A stretch of DNA of 64,000 nt from NCBI GenBank assembly GCA_016177705.1, contig JACOUT010000010.1, positions 62,001 to 126,000 on the forward strand, read 5' to 3'. Position numbers and translations under genes: made by a program. Of the stretch, positions 50,895 to 59,184 are shown one piece after another. Within the stretch, counting starts at the first letter, position 1, and each line of letters starts with the position of its first letter. Source of the stretch: Deltaproteobacteria bacterium. GTDB taxonomy: Bacteria > Myxococcota > UBA727 > VGSZ01. The notes below the pieces were generated by a model. It was not told where the DNA came from. It searched no databases and was given only the letters and a program-made list of their open reading frames with translations.

Positions 50895-50911
50895 CTGGCA
50901 GGGCGGCTGCA
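50895..50911 (+). promoter_or_regulatory. sigma-54 (-24/-12) promoter of the flotillin gene
   Basis: CTGGCAGGGCGGCTGCA compared with the consensus YTGGCACG-N4-TTGCW: the GG of -24 (50897-50898) and GC of -12 (50909-50910) are exactly 12 bases apart, and two positions differ. Transcription should begin near 50921, 23 bases ahead of the ATG at 50944. Confidence 0.65.
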
Positions 50912-50943
50912 TCGAGTGCGGCAACCCCAACCAGGAGGTCGTC

Positions 50944-52785
50944 ATGCTCGCCATCACCACAGCCTTCCTCGTCATCGTCGCCGTGCTCGCGCTCGTGGGC
51001 TCGGTGCTCTGGCTCGGTCTGCGCGTCATCCGCGAGGACGAGTCGGGGCTGGTCGTCAAAAAGCGCGGCGAGCCGCTCGCGCCCGGCCGCATCATCGCGC
51101 TCGCCGGCGAGGCCGGCTACCAGGCCGAGCTGTTGCCGCCCGGCTGGCACTTCCCGCTCTGGCGCTTCCTGTACCGCGTGGAGCGCGTGCCGCTCTTGAC
51201 CGTGCGGCCCGGCGAGATCGCGCTCGTCGTCGCCAACGACGGCGCCACCCTACCTACCGAGCGCCTGCTCGGGCGTGTGGTCGACTGCGACCACTTCCAG
51301 GACGCCATCGCGTTCTTGCGTCGCGGCGGCGAGCGGGGCCGGCAGCTCGACCTGCTGACCGCGGGCACCTACCGCATCAACCCGGCGTTGTTCACCGTGA
51401 TCACGACGCAGATCGCGGCGCAGCACGGCATCGACCACCGCAAGCTGCGCGTGACCCAGGTGCCGCCCGACACGGTCGGCATCGTCACCACGCTCGACGG
51501 TCGCAGCATCACTGCCGGCGACCTGGCGGGCGGCATGGTGTTCGAGCACGAGAGCTTCCAGAAGCCGCAGGCCTTCATCGCGCACGGCGGCTGCCGCGGC
51601 CTGCAAGAGGACGTGCTGCTGGCCGGCGCGTGGAACATCAACCCGTGGTTCGCCGAGGTGGAGCAGATCCCCATGACCGAGATCCCCATCGGCTACGTCG
51701 GCGTGGTGGTGAGCTACGTCGGCAAGGAGCACCAGGACCTCACTGGTGACGCTTTCACCCACGGCGACCTCGTCGAGAAGGGCAGGAAGGGCGTGTGGGT
51801 CGAGCCGCTCTTGCCCGGCAAGCACCCGGTCAACACGCGCGTCATGAAGGTGGAGCTCGTGCCGACGACCAACATCGTGCTCAACTGGGGCACCCGCACC
51901 GAGCAGCACGCCTACGACCAGAAGCTCGCGCCCATCACGGTGCGCAGCAAGGACGGCTTCGGCTTCACGCTCGAGGTCTCGCAGATCATTCACATCGGCA
52001 TGAAGAACGCGCCGCGTGTCATCTCGCGCGTCGGCTCCATGCAGAACCTGGTCGACCACGTGTTGCAGCCGACCGTGGCCAACTACTTCAGAAACTCGGC
52101 GCAGGCGGTCACCGTGCTCGAGTTTTTGAGCGCGCGCAGCGATCGTCAGAACGAGGCGTTCCGGAACATCAAGGCGGCCGTGGAGTTCTACGACGTCGAG
52201 TGCATCGACACCCTGATCGGCGACATCCAGCCGCCGGCAGAGCTGATGAAGACCCAGACCGATCGCAAGATCGCGGACGAGCTGCAGCGCACCTTCGACG
52301 TGCAGCGCGAGGCGCAGGTAAAGCGCCAGCAACTCGAGCGCGAGACGGCGATCGCCAACATGCAGGGCGAGGTGGTGAGGAGCGAACAGGCGGTGTGGAT
52401 CGCCGAGAAGGACGCGCTCTCGGCGGCGGCGGCGGCGCGCGGTCGCGCCGAGTCGACCAAGCTCGCGGCCGACGCTGACGCGCACGCGCACCGCGTGCGC
52501 GCCGAGGCGGAGGCGGAGGCGGTGCGCGCCATCGGCAGCGCCAAGGCCGAGGCGTCGCGCGAAGGTGCGGCGGCGGTGGGCGTGGACGGCTTCGTCACCA
52601 TGCAGGTGGCGAGCACGCTGGCGGAGAACGGCGCCAAGCTGGTGCCGGACGTCGCGGTGCAGAGCGGCGCCGGCGGCGGCAGCATCGGTGACGCGCTCGT
52701 CGCCAAGCTGCTGACGGGCGCGCTGTTGCCGAAGCCGGTGACGGCACCGGCGCTGCCGCCGGGAAACGGCGCGTCGCGTAGCTGA
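50944..52785 (+). CDS. flotillin/SPFH-domain membrane protein
   Basis: 613 residues from ATG 50944 (AGGAGG five bases before it). One membrane anchor at ~5-27 (AITTAFLVIVAVLALVGSVLW) is followed by an SPFH/band-7 domain (~50-350) and a long coiled coil rich in Ala/Glu/Arg (~395-560; LQRTFDVQREAQVKRQQLERE), the flotillin plan. The tail (~565-613) is Gly/Pro-rich. Flotillins scaffold membrane microdomains; in E. coli the flotillin-like yqiK is under sigma-54-type control in its own operon, so activator plus flotillin is a recognisable theme, but this divergent pair is compact and complete. The gene stands alone and ends in a strong hairpin. Confidence 0.92.
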   Translation: MLAITTAFLVIVAVLALVGSVLWLGLRVIREDESGLVVKKRGEPLAPGRIIALAGEAGYQAELLPPGWHFPLWRFLYRVERVPLLTVRPGEIALVVANDGATLPTERLLGRVVDCDHFQDAIAFLRRGGERGRQLDLLTAGTYRINPALFTVITTQIAAQHGIDHRKLRVTQVPPDTVGIVTTLDGRSITAGDLAGGMVFEHESFQKPQAFIAHGGCRGLQEDVLLAGAWNINPWFAEVEQIPMTEIPIGYVGVVVSYVGKEHQDLTGDAFTHGDLVEKGRKGVWVEPLLPGKHPVNTRVMKVELVPTTNIVLNWGTRTEQHAYDQKLAPITVRSKDGFGFTLEVSQIIHIGMKNAPRVISRVGSMQNLVDHVLQPTVANYFRNSAQAVTVLEFLSARSDRQNEAFRNIKAAVEFYDVECIDTLIGDIQPPAELMKTQTDRKIADELQRTFDVQREAQVKRQQLERETAIANMQGEVVRSEQAVWIAEKDALSAAAAARGRAESTKLAADADAHAHRVRAEAEAEAVRAIGSAKAEASREGAAAVGVDGFVTMQVASTLAENGAKLVPDVAVQSGAGGGSIGDALVAKLLTGALLPKPVTAPALPPGNGASRS

Positions 52786-52797
52786 GCGGTCGCGGCT

Positions 52798-52835
52798 GCG
52801 GGCGCCCGGCACCTCTCGGGGTGTTGGGCGCCCGC
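52798..52835. terminator. strong 16-bp hairpin after the flotillin gene
   Basis: The arms 52798-52813 and 52820-52835 pair over 16 bp (two G-T pairs) around a 6-base loop; the outer ten pairs are perfect (GCGGGCGCCC / GGGCGCCCGC). It starts 13 bases after the flotillin stop and lies between two convergent reading frames. There is no T-run on either side, so it may need Rho or act as a bidirectional mRNA end. Confidence 0.65.
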
Positions 52836-52842
52836 GCTCGCG

Positions 52843-53303
52843 TCAAGGCTGCATCGGCGGCGCGTTCGAGCCGCTCCCGTTCTGGCGCTCGCGCACGAGG
52901 CTCGCGAGGATCGAGAGCGCGAGCAGCAGCACGATCACGCCGAGCGACGCCAGGACCGGGAGCTTCACCCACACGCTCGCGACCATCTTCACGCCGACGA
53001 AGACCAGCGAAGATGTTCGAGGTGAGCACGATGAAGGGATCGGCCGTGATCGCGAAGATGGCGAAGATCGAGTCGACCGCGAACACGACGTCGGACGTCT
53101 CATGCCGGCGCCGAGGAGCTGGGCATCGTCGGGGAAGCTCGCGGTGTCGACGCGCAGCTTGACGCTGCAACCACAGTCCTTCGCGACGCGCGCAGCTCCT
53201 TTGGCAACGCGGTCTTGTTCGCGTTTCGCGACCCCTGGGCGGGGGCCGCCACTGCCGACGACGCGAACACGAGAGAAAGGAGCAAGAGGGTTGTGCGGGT
53301 CAT
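52843..53303 (-). pseudogene. decayed chimera: secreted-protein N-terminus joined to a TerC-family membrane protein
   Basis: Three pieces in different frames on the minus strand. From ATG 53303: signal peptide TRTTLLLLSLVFASSAVAA, then a frameshift into VAKREQDRVAKGAARVAKDC and KLRVDTASFPDDAQLLGAG. Next, in another frame, ETSDVVFAVDSIFAIFAIT and DPFIVLTSNIFA, a highly typical TerC-family segment. Then, after a jump in frame and a loss of about 25-30 residues, LVFVGVKMVASVWVKLP, VLASLGVIVLLLALSIL and a C-terminus that ends at 52843. TerC proteins are multi-span membrane proteins linked to metal-ion export. Only the middle and end of one remain, joined to the start of an unrelated exported protein. 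At least two frameshifts and one deletion are needed to explain it. No functional product is expected. Confidence 0.75.
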
Positions 53304-53483
53304 GAGCGTCCTCGACCAACCGTAGCACGCGCTCCGCCGCGGCTTTTACGCAGACGCGTCCCATCCCACGCTTGGTAGGGTCGGGCGAGGACCGACCGCA
53401 GGGCTCTAATCGTCCGAACGCTGCGTTCGCGTTCGCGCGCCATTCGTCGATAGACTCGCGCTTGCGCGAGGCGAGCGGGCAGC

Positions 53484-55040
53484 GTGGGAAAGCCGGCCAG
53501 AAAAGCGATTCAGGAGATCATCGCCCGCGGGCTCGCAGGCGCGTTGAAGGCTCGCGGATTCGCCGCGACCGCTTCGGGGTTCTCTCGACGGCGAGCCTCA
53601 GGTGCAATCGACGTCGTGCGCGTTCCCGTCGAGGACGCCTACGGGCCGACCGGCAGCTTCAGTGTGACCGTCGGCGTGCTGCTGCCGCACATCGAGCGTC
53701 TCCTCGGCGTCGACCTGGCGGAGACCGACGTGGCTACGCTCGAGCCCGACCGGTGCACGGCCTACAAGCGCTTCGGCCCGGCTCATTTCGGCGGCGCGCT
53801 CTCGTCGTGGAGGGTCGGCACCACCAAAATCGCCGACGTGAGCGACGATGTGGTCGCGGTGTGGGCAGGCGCCGTCGACCCGTGGCTCGCCACGCTCGGC
53901 GACGATCAGGCGCTGCATCGCTCGCTCGACGCGGGGGCCGTGGTGCTGCGCGATCCGCTCGCACCCGTCGCGGTGGCGCTGCTCGTCGGGGACAAGGCCG
54001 CGGCCGTCGCGCGCATCTCGCGGGTTCCCCTCGGGGGCGGCGGGCGCACCGCGGAGCGCGCGCAGCGCCTTGCCGCCGAGCACGGGCTCACGCCGGCCCA
54101 AGCAACGGTCGCGGCGCAGCAGCAGGGCGCTGCGCCGGACGACAAGGACGACTTCGTCACCGCGGTACCGCCGAACGTGCCGTGGACCGTGTCCGCCCGG
54201 CCCGATCGGGTTGCCGAGCCCACCGGCGCGACCATCATCGTCGATCCGGGGCTCGCCGACGTCGAGCAGGCGCCGGCTGCGGGGGCCGGGGCAGCGCTCG
54301 ATGACGCAACGTCGCCGCTCATCTTGCCCCAGAGCAGCGACGTCGCCTCACGGCCACTCGATGTCGCCTCCGCGCCGATTGATCAGCCGACGCCGATCGA
54401 AGGGAGCGCCGCTCTTCCCGACGAGCCCACGCCAAGCACGGTGTTTGCGGACGCCGCGCAGCTCGCGCCCGCCGACGAGCCACCGCCCGCAGCCGCGTCC
54501 CCGCCCATCGTCTCCGAGGAAGTGCCGGCAATCGACGAGGCCACGCCGGTTGCGGAAGACGCCACGCCCTTCGCCGACGCCGAGCTCGTGGAAGCGAATG
54601 CGCCGAACGACGCCGACGAGCGCGCGGTCGTCGTCGCCTGGGATCCACCGTGGGACGAGGGTACTCCGCCACCCCACGTCATCACCGCAGGGCGGCGCAC
54701 CATCCTCCTCTACTACGCGAAGCACCAGCACACCGAGCCGCCACCCATCGTGCTCGCCGAGTTCACGTCGGTGATGTCACAGAAGCTCGGCATGCCCGCC
54801 AGCGCAGCGCGGGGCCTCGGTGCCAACGCCGCGCACAAGGTCGAGCGCTCGTCGTGGATCGCCGAGCTTCAGCAGGCGGGCGACGACCGAGACGCGCCGG
54901 AGCAGACGCAAATGAACCACTACGTACTGACCTTCAACGACGACATCTTCGAATGTCTCGCGCAAGCGCACTCGGTCGACGTGCTGCACACGAGCATGGC
55001 CGAGGCGCTCGCGATCGCCTGCAAGCGCTTGTTCGCCTGA
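53484..55040 (+). CDS. DUF4304-like N-terminal domain protein with long acidic linker
   Basis: 518 residues from GTG 53484. Residues ~5-170 resemble DUF4304: IQEIIARGLAGALKARGFAA, FSRRRASGAIDVVRVPVEDA, YGPTGSFSVTVGVLLPHIER. Residues ~225-410 are low-complexity Ala/Pro/Asp/Glu with repeated P-T-P-like units. The last ~100 residues form a compact domain (TILLYYAKHQHTEPPPIVLAEF, NHYVLTFNDDIFECLAQAHS). No signal or span. A 7-bp hairpin with 2-base loop (CTCGCGC / GCGCGAG, 53455-53470) sits 14 bases before the start, near the ribosome site. The function is unknown. The base composition is normal for the window, so recent transfer is not indicated. Confidence 0.78.
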   Translation: MGKPARKAIQEIIARGLAGALKARGFAATASGFSRRRASGAIDVVRVPVEDAYGPTGSFSVTVGVLLPHIERLLGVDLAETDVATLEPDRCTAYKRFGPAHFGGALSSWRVGTTKIADVSDDVVAVWAGAVDPWLATLGDDQALHRSLDAGAVVLRDPLAPVAVALLVGDKAAAVARISRVPLGGGGRTAERAQRLAAEHGLTPAQATVAAQQQGAAPDDKDDFVTAVPPNVPWTVSARPDRVAEPTGATIIVDPGLADVEQAPAAGAGAALDDATSPLILPQSSDVASRPLDVASAPIDQPTPIEGSAALPDEPTPSTVFADAAQLAPADEPPPAAASPPIVSEEVPAIDEATPVAEDATPFADAELVEANAPNDADERAVVVAWDPPWDEGTPPPHVITAGRRTILLYYAKHQHTEPPPIVLAEFTSVMSQKLGMPASAARGLGANAAHKVERSSWIAELQQAGDDRDAPEQTQMNHYVLTFNDDIFECLAQAHSVDVLHTSMAEALAIACKRLFA

Positions 55041-55189
55041 AGGGGGAGCGAACGCGACCACCACCGTCGCGTTACGGTGCCGACCGCGCGGTCATCGGGC
55101 AGGTGACGGATACGACTGTGCGCCCGGCACGATCGGACGTGTTGCGTTCCTCTGTCCGGGCGTCAGAGTGGCGGCACGAGGTGGAAGCC

Positions 55190-56113
55190 ATGCGTCGCGC
55201 CCTGTTGTCGTTCTCCGTCGTCATCCTCGCCGCCTGCGGTGTCGAGCCGCTGCCGGGCCTGAACCGCGCCGAGCTCGCGCCGGTCGACTCGTTCGAACGC
55301 ACACCATCCGGCCACGTGCGCTGCGCCACCACCGAAGACGACGCGCTCGCCTTCGAGATGACCAATCCGAACCACGGCATCGCCGAGGAGGAGACCGGCG
55401 GCGTCTACAAGAGGAGGCCGGGCGGCGGCGGCGGCGGCACCACGGTTACTGGTGGTGAGATCCGTGTGTACTTCCACGTGCTGCACAGCGGTTCTGCCGG
55501 CTACCTGAGCAGCACGGCGATCAGCGACCAGATCCAGGTGCTCAACAACTCGTACGCCGGCACCGGCTGGTCGTTCGTGCTTGCGTCGACGGACTACACC
55601 GACAACTCCGACTGGTACAACGGCTGCTACGGCACCCACGAGAGTGCCATCAAGGGCGCGCTGCGCCAGGGCAGCGCCGTCGACCTCAACCTCTACACCT
55701 GCAACCCGGGCAGCGGCCTGCTCGGTTGGGCCACCTTCCCGTCGTCGTACGTGTCGAGCCCGACGGACGACGGCGTCGTGCTGCTCCACTCGACGCTGCC
55801 CGGCGGCACCGCGGCGCCGTACAACGAGGGCGACACCGCCACCCACGAGGTCGGGCACTGGATGGGCCTCTACCACACGTTCCAAGGCGGCTGTACCAAC
55901 ACCGGCGACTACGTGAGCGACACGTCGGCGGAGCGCTCCGCGGCCTTTGGCTGCCCGACCGGCCGCGACACGTGTACCGCGCCCAAGTTCGTGGGCCCCG
56001 ATCCCATCACCAACTTCATGGACTACACCGACGACTCGTGCATGTTCGAGTTCACCGCCGGCCAGGACGCGCGCATGGACTCGGCCTTCTCGAGCTACCG
56101 CTACGGCAGGTAG
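55190..56113 (+). CDS. pappalysin/cytophagalysin-type zinc metalloprotease lipoprotein (M43)
   Basis: 307 residues from ATG 55190; GAGGTGGAAG precedes it. The signal MRRALLSFSVVILAAC ends in a lipobox. The catalytic motif is HEVGHWMGLYHTF (HExxHxxGxxH, three His ligands and Glu) at about residue 220, followed by a Met-turn region NFMDYTDDSCM, both typical of M43 metzincins. Cys-rich loops (GGCTNTGDYVSD, GCPTGRDTC) would form disulfides. Gly-rich linker ~75-85. It should act on the cell surface or be released, digesting proteins such as prey material. No pro-peptide with a Cys switch could be made out, except that HVRCATTED near residue 45 might serve. It is a single gene. Confidence 0.93.
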   Translation: MRRALLSFSVVILAACGVEPLPGLNRAELAPVDSFERTPSGHVRCATTEDDALAFEMTNPNHGIAEEETGGVYKRRPGGGGGGTTVTGGEIRVYFHVLHSGSAGYLSSTAISDQIQVLNNSYAGTGWSFVLASTDYTDNSDWYNGCYGTHESAIKGALRQGSAVDLNLYTCNPGSGLLGWATFPSSYVSSPTDDGVVLLHSTLPGGTAAPYNEGDTATHEVGHWMGLYHTFQGGCTNTGDYVSDTSAERSAAFGCPTGRDTCTAPKFVGPDPITNFMDYTDDSCMFEFTAGQDARMDSAFSSYRYGR

Positions 56114-56202
56114 CAACGTGCGTCACGCGCGGAGGTAGCGTGCCCCACGTGGGGGTGGCATGGTGCGACGCACCGCGACCACACCCGCGAGGAGAACCGG
56201 CA

Positions 56203-57456
56203 GTGCAGTGTCCGAAGTGCGGAGCCTTCACGAGCGCGGCCTTGTGCCCCGAGTGCCGGTTCGTCCTCGACACCAGCTTCGTCGCCGCCGCACGAGCAGA
56301 GCCTCAGAGCGGCAGGCCCGGCCCGTCCGACGGTGACGCCGTCATCCTCGGCGACCTGGGCGCCGCGGTCTGGGATCTGATGGGCGAGGACACCGGCAGC
56401 TACCTCACCAAGAACACCGGTGAGGTGCAGCGCGTGCTTGCGCCCGCTCCGCTCTACCTCGGCGGCGACATCACCGAGGTGCTGCAGCCGACGGCGGTGC
56501 TCGCCCGCACCCGCAACGCCGACGCGCGGCTCGACGTGCTCACGCCGTTCGAGCGGCACGTGCTCGGCTTCATCGATGGCGAGCGGCCCGTCGCGCGCAT
56601 CCGCAAGCTCGCCGAGGTGTCCTCGGGTGACGTCCGCATCGCGCTCGCGATGTTGTTCGAGAAGCGCATCGTCGAAATCACCGCGGTGGTGCAACTCCCC
56701 ACTGTCGAAGCGGCCGAAGCCGCGGACGATACCGGCCCGTTCGAGGTGGAGTTCGTCGTCCCCAAGGTGGCCGTCGACGTCGACGTGGACGGACCGACGC
56801 ACAAGCAGCCGTCGCCGTTCCTCCCGCAGCCGCTCGATTCGAGCCCGTCGGAGACGGTGATCCCGCGCGCGCAGCGGCCGGCCGAGGTGCGGCCGCAGAT
56901 GCGCGTGCAGCCACCCGTACGTTCCGCGCGGGAGCAGCAGGCCTTCGCCCCGCCGTCGAACCCGCAGCGCGCCGAGCAGCTCCGCCTGCACGCGCTCGAA
57001 GACCTGGCCGCAGGCCGCGTCGGGCGCGCCTGGTCGTGGGTGAGAATGGCGCTCGAGCTCGATCCCGACAACGAAGCGATCAAGGCGGTGGCGCGCGACT
57101 GTGCTCAGGCGCCCGGCGGAGCGTCGTCGCAGGCCGCGGCGGCGAGCGCGGAAGAGCGCCTCTACTTCGAGGCACGCCAGGCGGAAGACGCGGGCGACTT
57201 CCAGAGGGCGGTCGAGCTCTTGGCCCGCGCCATCGAGAAGAACCCGCGTCGCGCGCCGCTCCACAATCACCTGGGGGTGGTGCTCGCGACGCGGCTCAAG
57301 CGCTTCGACGAAGCGACCGACGCGCTGGTGCGTGCGGTGGAGCTCGACCCCGCGAACGCGGTGTACAAGAACAACCTCGGCAAGGTCGCCGCCATGGCGG
57401 ATGTGAACGGCGCCGACACCGACCCTGGCTTCTTGAAGAAGCTCTTCGGATCTTGA
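56203..57456 (+). CDS. zinc-ribbon protein with winged-helix-like and TPR regions
   Basis: 417 residues from GTG 56203, with GAGGAG upstream. The N-terminus is a four-Cys zinc ribbon (CPKCGAFTSAALCPEC). The middle (~105-165: LTPFERHVLGFIDGERPVAR, AEVSSGDVRIALAMLFEKRI) has the look of a DUF4388/winged-helix type module. Then a Pro-rich linker (~185-260) and C-terminal TPR repeats (~265-400; HALEDLAAGRVGRAWSWVRMALELD, RAIEKNPRRAPLHNHLGVVL, ALVRAVELDPANAVYKNNLG). The protein is cytoplasmic with no signal or span. Such zinc-ribbon/TPR proteins are common in myxobacteria and thought to be adaptors in signalling. It is convergent with the small TPR-like gene (6 bases apart). Confidence 0.85.
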   Translation: MQCPKCGAFTSAALCPECRFVLDTSFVAAARAEPQSGRPGPSDGDAVILGDLGAAVWDLMGEDTGSYLTKNTGEVQRVLAPAPLYLGGDITEVLQPTAVLARTRNADARLDVLTPFERHVLGFIDGERPVARIRKLAEVSSGDVRIALAMLFEKRIVEITAVVQLPTVEAAEAADDTGPFEVEFVVPKVAVDVDVDGPTHKQPSPFLPQPLDSSPSETVIPRAQRPAEVRPQMRVQPPVRSAREQQAFAPPSNPQRAEQLRLHALEDLAAGRVGRAWSWVRMALELDPDNEAIKAVARDCAQAPGGASSQAAAASAEERLYFEARQAEDAGDFQRAVELLARAIEKNPRRAPLHNHLGVVLATRLKRFDEATDALVRAVELDPANAVYKNNLGKVAAMADVNGADTDPGFLKKLFGS

Positions 57457-57462
57457 CGCCGA

Positions 57463-57711
57463 TCAGCCGCGCTTCTTGAACCGCGCGCGCAGCTTCTGCA
57501 GCTCCTGATGCGGCATCCCCGAACGCTGGAGCGCGCCGAGCTCGGTGTCGACCGCACCGTGCTCACCCTTGGTGAACAGCACCTCGAGGAGCAAGGCGCG
57601 CAAGGTGGCGTCGCCAGGGGTGTCGCGCGCGAGTCGGCGCGCCAACGTCAGGGCCTCCTGCAAGCGGTTGTTGTTCAGGTACTCACGGACCTTGTCTGCT
57701 TCGCCGGCCAT
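57463..57711 (-). CDS. small TPR-like protein
   Basis: 82 residues, essentially one helical hairpin with a TPR-like pattern (KVREYLNNNRLQEALTLARRLARD, TPGDATLRALLLEVLFTKGEH) followed by a basic helix (ELQKLRARFKKRG). No signal or span. It is too short to be a full TPR superhelix and may act as a partner or dimer. It is convergent with the zinc-ribbon/TPR gene and 27 bases upstream of the mutase gene end in the other direction. The prediction rests on the pattern and codon use only. Confidence 0.6.
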   Translation of the reverse strand: MAGEADKVREYLNNNRLQEALTLARRLARDTPGDATLRALLLEVLFTKGEHGAVDTELGALQRSGMPHQELQKLRARFKKRG

Positions 57712-57738
57712 GCCACCACCTTCGCACGAATCAGCGAC

Positions 57739-59184
57739 CTACGGCACCCGCGGGCGATCGGACGCGCGCGCGATGCGCTCCAGGCGCGCGATCGCTTCGT
57801 CCGCCCATGCCGACAACGGTGACTCTGCGACCAAGCGCACCACCGGCTCCGTGTTCGACGGGCGCACGCCGACCCACGATCCGTCGGCGAAGCGCACGCG
57901 CAGGCCGTCGAGGCGGCTGACCTCGACCGCGTCGGGAAACGATGTCTCCACGGCAGCGAGCAGCGCCGCGAGCGCGTCCTGCCGGCTGCGTGCCGGGTCG
58001 AGCGCCGCCTTGCGCTTGTGCGCGAAGTAGCGCGGCATGGCCGCGAGGTGCGCGTGCAGCGGCGCGCCGCCGCCTGCGGCAAGTCGCTCGAGCACGAGCC
58101 CGATGCCGGTGATGCTGTCGCGCCCGAGGTGCAGCGGCGGGAAGATGACGCCGCCGTTGCCCTCGCCGCCGAACGCGACGTGGCCGAGCGCGACCTCCTG
58201 CGCGAGCGCGCGCGACAGGTTCACTTCGCCGACCGCCGTCTCGACGAGCCGCGCGCCGTGCCGAGCCGCGATGTCGTCGACCGCGCGCGTGGTCGCGACG
58301 TTCTTGACGACGACCCGCTCGGCGGCGCCGGCCCCGCCGGGCGAGGCCGGTGTCCCCCAGCCGGTGCTGCGCGCCAGCAGGTGGTCGACCGCCAACACCA
58401 GCGTCAGCTCCTCGCCCGGCGCGGAGCCGTCCGCGGCGACGAGCGCGAGGCGGTCGGCGTCGAGGTCCTGCGCGACGCCGAGGTCGCAGCGCTCCGCCAC
58501 CACGGCACGCCGCAGCTCGCCGAGGTGCTCCGCCAACGGCTCGGACTCGCGGGTCGACGCGACGTGCACCGCCTCGCAGCCGAGCGCCACGAGCAGGCGC
58601 CGCGTCACTTCGAAGCCGGCGCCGCCGCCGGGATCGAAGGCCACGCGAAGACGCGCGGCGCGGATGCGCTCGATGTCGAGGTGCGCGCACACCCGTTCGA
58701 CATGCACGCGTAGTGCGTCGTCGTGCCTATCGGACGGCACCGCGTGCGTCGCGTCGGCGACCGGCGTGTCTTCCGCGTCGACGAGGCCGCGCAGCTCACG
58801 GATGTGCGCGCCGTCGAGCACCACGCGCTCCGGGGCGAGGAACAGCTTCATGCCGTTCCACTGGCTCGGGTTGTGGCTGGCCGTGATGCACAGCGCGGCC
58901 TGCGCATCGAAGACGCCGAGCGCGTGCTGCAGCGTCGGCGTCGCCACCACGCCCAGATCGACGAGCGCGCCGAACGGCGCCAGGCCGCGCACCGCGCCCG
59001 CCAGCAGCGCCGGGCCCGAGGCGCGCGTGTCACGCCCGAGCAGGATGGTGGGCACCCGGTGCCGCGCCGCGATCATGCGGCCGAACGCGCGCGCGTAGCG
59101 TGCGGCGACGTCGGGCGTCAGGCTCTCACCGACGATGCCGCGGATGCCGGAGTAGCTCACGATGAGCGGCGCGCCACCCGTCAC
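57739..59184 (-). CDS. glmM: phosphoglucosamine mutase, archaeal/bifunctional type
   Basis: 481 residues from GTG 59184, which overlaps the nagB stop (GTGA). Alpha-D-phosphohexomutase signatures: active Ser in CITASHNPSQWNGMK (~115), metal loop DLDADRLAL (~250), sugar-binding FGGEGNGGVIFPP (~340) and phosphate site VRPSNTEPVVR (~440). The GEGNGG form, rather than GEQSGH, is that of the archaeal-type GlmM/phosphoglucomutase family, so interconversion of GlcN-6-P and GlcN-1-P is likely and other hexose phosphates are possible. It is last in an operon with nagB and the PIG-L deacetylase. Confidence 0.88.
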   Translation of the reverse strand: MTGGAPLIVSYSGIRGIVGESLTPDVAARYARAFGRMIAARHRVPTILLGRDTRASGPALLAGAVRGLAPFGALVDLGVVATPTLQHALGVFDAQAALCITASHNPSQWNGMKLFLAPERVVLDGAHIRELRGLVDAEDTPVADATHAVPSDRHDDALRVHVERVCAHLDIERIRAARLRVAFDPGGGAGFEVTRRLLVALGCEAVHVASTRESEPLAEHLGELRRAVVAERCDLGVAQDLDADRLALVAADGSAPGEELTLVLAVDHLLARSTGWGTPASPGGAGAAERVVVKNVATTRAVDDIAARHGARLVETAVGEVNLSRALAQEVALGHVAFGGEGNGGVIFPPLHLGRDSITGIGLVLERLAAGGGAPLHAHLAAMPRYFAHKRKAALDPARSRQDALAALLAAVETSFPDAVEVSRLDGLRVRFADGSWVGVRPSNTEPVVRLVAESPLSAWADEAIARLERIARASDRPRVP

